DNA of 44,678 bases from JAQIBY01 sp051747965 (GTDB lineage: Bacteria; Bacteroidota; Bacteroidia; Bacteroidales; ML635J-15). A program made the position numbers and the translations under genes. How positions within the stretch are numbered: the stretch's first letter is position 1; each line of letters starts with the position of its first letter. Positions 43,158 to 44,678 of the stretch are shown one piece after another. The stretch is taken from the NCBI GenBank assembly GCA_051747965.1, contig JBNJGS010000017.1, positions 1 to 44,678 on the forward strand, written 5' to 3'. The notes beneath the pieces were generated by a model. That model was not told the DNA's origin and ran no database searches. It saw only the letters and a program-made list of their open reading frames with translations.

Positions 43158-43856
43158 ATGCATTTCGAAAAAGGCCATCTTTACCATGTTTATAATCAGG
43201 GGAATAAGCGGCAACCAATTTTCTTTGAACGGAGGAATTATTTTTTCTTCCTTGAAAAAATGCGAACTCACTTACTTCCTTTTGGGGATTTGATAGCGTA
43301 TTGCCTGATGCCTAACCATTTTCACTGGATGATGGTAGTGAGGAAGGTGTCCGTTGTAGTGCCCGCGGCAATTCATCCGATGACTCAAAGTCATCGGATG
43401 AATGCGCTGGAAAGTCATCGGATGAATGCGCTGGATGCCGAAAAAGTGACTCAAAGTCATCGGATGAATGCACTGGATGCCGAAAAAGTCCAAAGTCTCA
43501 ATGAATCAATAGGTATTCTTTTGCGTTCCTATACTCGGGCAATTAATAAGGAACAGGAGTGTAGCGGATCATTATTCCGCCAAAAAACAAAAGCTGAATG
43601 TCTTACTTGCAATAAAGGAATAACCCCTACATTTTACGATTCAAAATATGGCACAAAAATGAATGTCCCCCGCCAGGAAAAACAATACCCTCAGGCATGC
43701 TTTGATTACATTCATAACAACCCTGTGAAAGCCGGATTGGTAAAAAGAGCAGAAGATTGGGAGTTTTCCTCGTACCGGAATTATATGGAAAACAGAAACG
43801 GAGGTTTGATAAATAAAAAAGCAACAAAAGAATTCGGAATCATTTTTGGTCTATAG
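43158..43856 (+). CDS. REP-associated tyrosine transposase (RAYT, IS200-like Y1) with in-frame repeats
   Basis: A 232-residue Y1 transposase-family protein: 'KGHLYHVYNQGNKRQPIFF' opening, the HUH metal motif in 'MPNHFHWMM', 'LLRSYTRAINK', 'GSLFRQKTKAE', and 'FDYIHNNPVKAGLV', which holds the expected catalytic Tyr. Such single-copy domesticated transposases act on REP palindromes. Residues 72-112 are extra: a peptide repeated as 'SHRMNAL' three times, encoded by tandem DNA repeats headed by a 15-bp inverted repeat. The frame stays open through it. The ATG at 43158 is preferred; an upstream GTG frame from 43104 adds 18 unlike residues. No terminal inverted repeats of an IS are seen. Confidence 0.9.
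   Translation: MHFEKGHLYHVYNQGNKRQPIFFERRNYFFFLEKMRTHLLPFGDLIAYCLMPNHFHWMMVVRKVSVVVPAAIHPMTQSHRMNALESHRMNALDAEKVTQSHRMNALDAEKVQSLNESIGILLRSYTRAINKEQECSGSLFRQKTKAECLTCNKGITPTFYDSKYGTKMNVPRQEKQYPQACFDYIHNNPVKAGLVKRAEDWEFSSYRNYMENRNGGLINKKATKEFGIIFGL
43371..43403. repeat. perfect 15-bp inverted repeat inside the RAYT gene
   Basis: ATTCATCCGATGACT (43371-43385), a three-base loop CAA, and AGTCATCGGATGAAT (43389-43403). REP-like in size and symmetry. Confidence 0.9.
43389..43493 (+). repeat. tandem in-frame repeats inside the RAYT gene
   Basis: Three copies of AGTCATCGGATGAAT begin at 43389, 43413 and 43455. The unit is 24 nt for the first step and 42 nt for the second, both multiples of 3. Copies 2 and 3 share the longer unit up to GATGCCGAAAAAGT with one mismatch. 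A partly similar native sequence (CAAAGTCTCAATGAAT) follows at 43491. Confidence 0.9.
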
Positions 43857-43996
43857 GTGTTGGATGATTGAAACTTTGTGTGTTTTGCCTGAGGCATATA
43901 AGTCATACCCTCTGCCCCCCCAAAACTTGAATATTTGCTGGAATTTTGCTATCATTGTGTACGTAAACCTTTTCATTTTAAAAAAACGAGCTTGTT

Positions 43997-44160
43997 ATGG
44001 CATTCAAATCATTGTTCATGGCCCATGCACACAAAGCAGATTCTTTTCAGCACAGAAACGGCATTGATTCTGATAAGTTGAGCTAGGTGCAAGTGTGGCC
44101 CGCAGTGACGACCCATCAACTCAGATTGTTATGGATGCTTTCAGGACCGTTAAAACTTAG
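43997..44160 (+). pseudogene. internally deleted remnant of a small DUF6506-like protein
   Basis: The 312-nt gap 43857-44168 holds a broken gene. One frame from ATG 43997 gives 'MAFKSLFMAHAHKADSFQH' then R-N-G-I-D-S-D-K-L-S and a stop. A second frame from about 44083 gives L-G-A-S-V-A-R-S-D-D-P-S-T-Q-I-V-M-D-A-F-R-T-V-K-T and a stop at 44158-44160. Together they match the start and the end of a family of about 100-residue proteins (M-A-[FY]-K-S-x-F-M-A-H-A-P-x-A-D ... VSVARxDGPS) that I recall as DUF6506. The middle, some 50 residues, is gone and the frame is shifted. It cannot make the normal protein. The bases 43857-43996 show nothing. Confidence 0.65.
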
Positions 44161-44168
44161 TTAGACAG

Positions 44169-44678
44169 ATGGATAAAGAAATCTACAAACAGAAACTTAA
44201 AGCACTGGCGAAGGATGACCGCTATATTTCGGGCATACACAATTATTGCGACCGCTGGTGTGAGCGATGCACATTCACGAGCCGCTGCAGAGTATACGTT
44301 ATGCAGAATGATGATGATGTGGACAGCGTATCCCATGACATGGACAATCAGGAATTCTGGGATCGTATACAACTTAATTTCGAAGTGGCTGCAGAAATGC
44401 TGCAGGAAATGGCAGATGAGGCGGGCATTGATCTCCTTACCGATGACGAGGATACCCCTCCGGAACTTCTTGAACAGCCGGAAACCCCGATGGAGAAAAC
44501 TGCCAAAAAGTACGGTTTTTCCGTATCAGACTGGCTGGCTCCAAAGATGGAGACAATTTCCGGGCACGAAGATCCCGCTGTGCGCGACAGTGCCGAAGTC
44601 ATCCGTTGGTACAGCCTCTTTATCAGTGTAAAAATTACCAGAAGCCTGATGAAGGATATTTCCATGCAGGATGATCCC
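44169..44678 (+). CDS. conserved hypothetical protein with CX3CX2CX5C motif (3' truncated by window)
   Basis: From ATG 44169 the frame stays open for 170 codons to the window edge. The N-terminal region reads K-D-D-R-Y-I-S-G-I-H-N-Y then C-D-R-W-C-E-R-C-T-F-T-S-R-C (Cys27, Cys31, Cys34, Cys40), a likely metal or Fe-S site. An acidic helical part follows ('FEVAAEMLQEMADEAGIDLL') and then 'AKKYGFSVSDWLAP'. It looks like a conserved Bacteroidota hypothetical; function unknown. It starts 8 nt after the pseudogene stop. A shorter closed frame at 44215-44631 overlaps it and has no family-like features. Confidence 0.75.
   Translation, partial: MDKEIYKQKLKALAKDDRYISGIHNYCDRWCERCTFTSRCRVYVMQNDDDVDSVSHDMDNQEFWDRIQLNFEVAAEMLQEMADEAGIDLLTDDEDTPPELLEQPETPMEKTAKKYGFSVSDWLAPKMETISGHEDPAVRDSAEVIRWYSLFISVKITRSLMKDISMQDDP

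Noticed and set aside
43272..43493. Minus-strand frame with IHPMT repeats
   Set aside because: It is the mirror of the palindromic repeats inside the RAYT gene; the plus strand has the conserved transposase motifs.
43371..43493. CRISPR array
   Set aside because: The repeats are 15-42 nt in tandem with no unique spacers, lie inside an open reading frame, and no cas gene is in the window.
44215..44631. Closed plus-strand frame near the right edge
   Set aside because: It lies inside the longer frame from 44169 that runs off the window and carries the ordered cysteine motif and acidic helices of a real protein.

Overview
The window is about 44.7 kb of a Bacteroidota chromosome. The best lineage guess is Bacteroidales/Marinilabiliales or a close relative. 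Evidence for this: a type IX secretion system (T9SS) cluster (PorU, PorV, PorP/SprF, GldJ), two secreted proteins with T9SS C-terminal sorting domains, many lipoproteins and outer-membrane beta-barrels, and promoters of the Bacteroidota type (TTTG about 20 nt upstream of TAnnTTTG). The DNA is AT-rich. Most of it is chromosomal core; clearly mobile or decaying DNA appears only in the last 2 kb.

Layout. 1-696: 3' part of an AbgT-family transporter. 892-4753: a same-strand run of five small tandem paralogous beta-barrel-like secreted proteins followed by a SIMPL-domain protein; I recognise no described system here. 4822-7025: ssb, a GC-rich non-coding repeat-like block, and a two-gene unit (outer-membrane protein plus a lipoprotein resembling DUF3738/TIGR03435). 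7071-7192 (minus): a candidate small RNA with its own promoter and terminator. 7363-12589: metallo-beta-lactamase-fold hydrolase, DCC thiol-disulfide protein, dipeptidyl peptidase IV, YchF GTPase, OsmC-like protein. 12641-18879 (minus): PEP carboxykinase, a pyruvate/oxaloacetate carboxyltransferase whose biotinyl domain lacks the biotin lysine, and a large T9SS-exported choice-of-anchor L protein.

18979-24072: a tight plus-strand run of ruvX, def, a TPR lipoprotein, comEC and trkA. 24080-33928: murF, gldJ and porP/sprF on the minus strand, divergent from porU, porV and ispF on the plus strand. This is the T9SS core neighbourhood; its cargo is represented by the genes at 16519 and 41107. 34027-40807: FKBP isomerase, a duplicated-domain lipoprotein, an EamA exporter, a porin, a RimK-like ATP-grasp ligase overlapping a class II glutamine amidotransferase, and a radical SAM protein. 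40895-40968: tRNA-Asp.

41107-44678: a T9SS cargo protein with three chitin-binding-like modules and a LamG-like domain, a REP-associated tyrosine transposase (RAYT) carrying an in-frame palindromic repeat, an internally deleted pseudogene, and a conserved Cys-motif protein running off the end. The strongest leads are the five-paralog operon, the palindrome-expanded RAYT, the candidate small RNA, and the carboxyltransferase with a lysine-less biotinyl domain.
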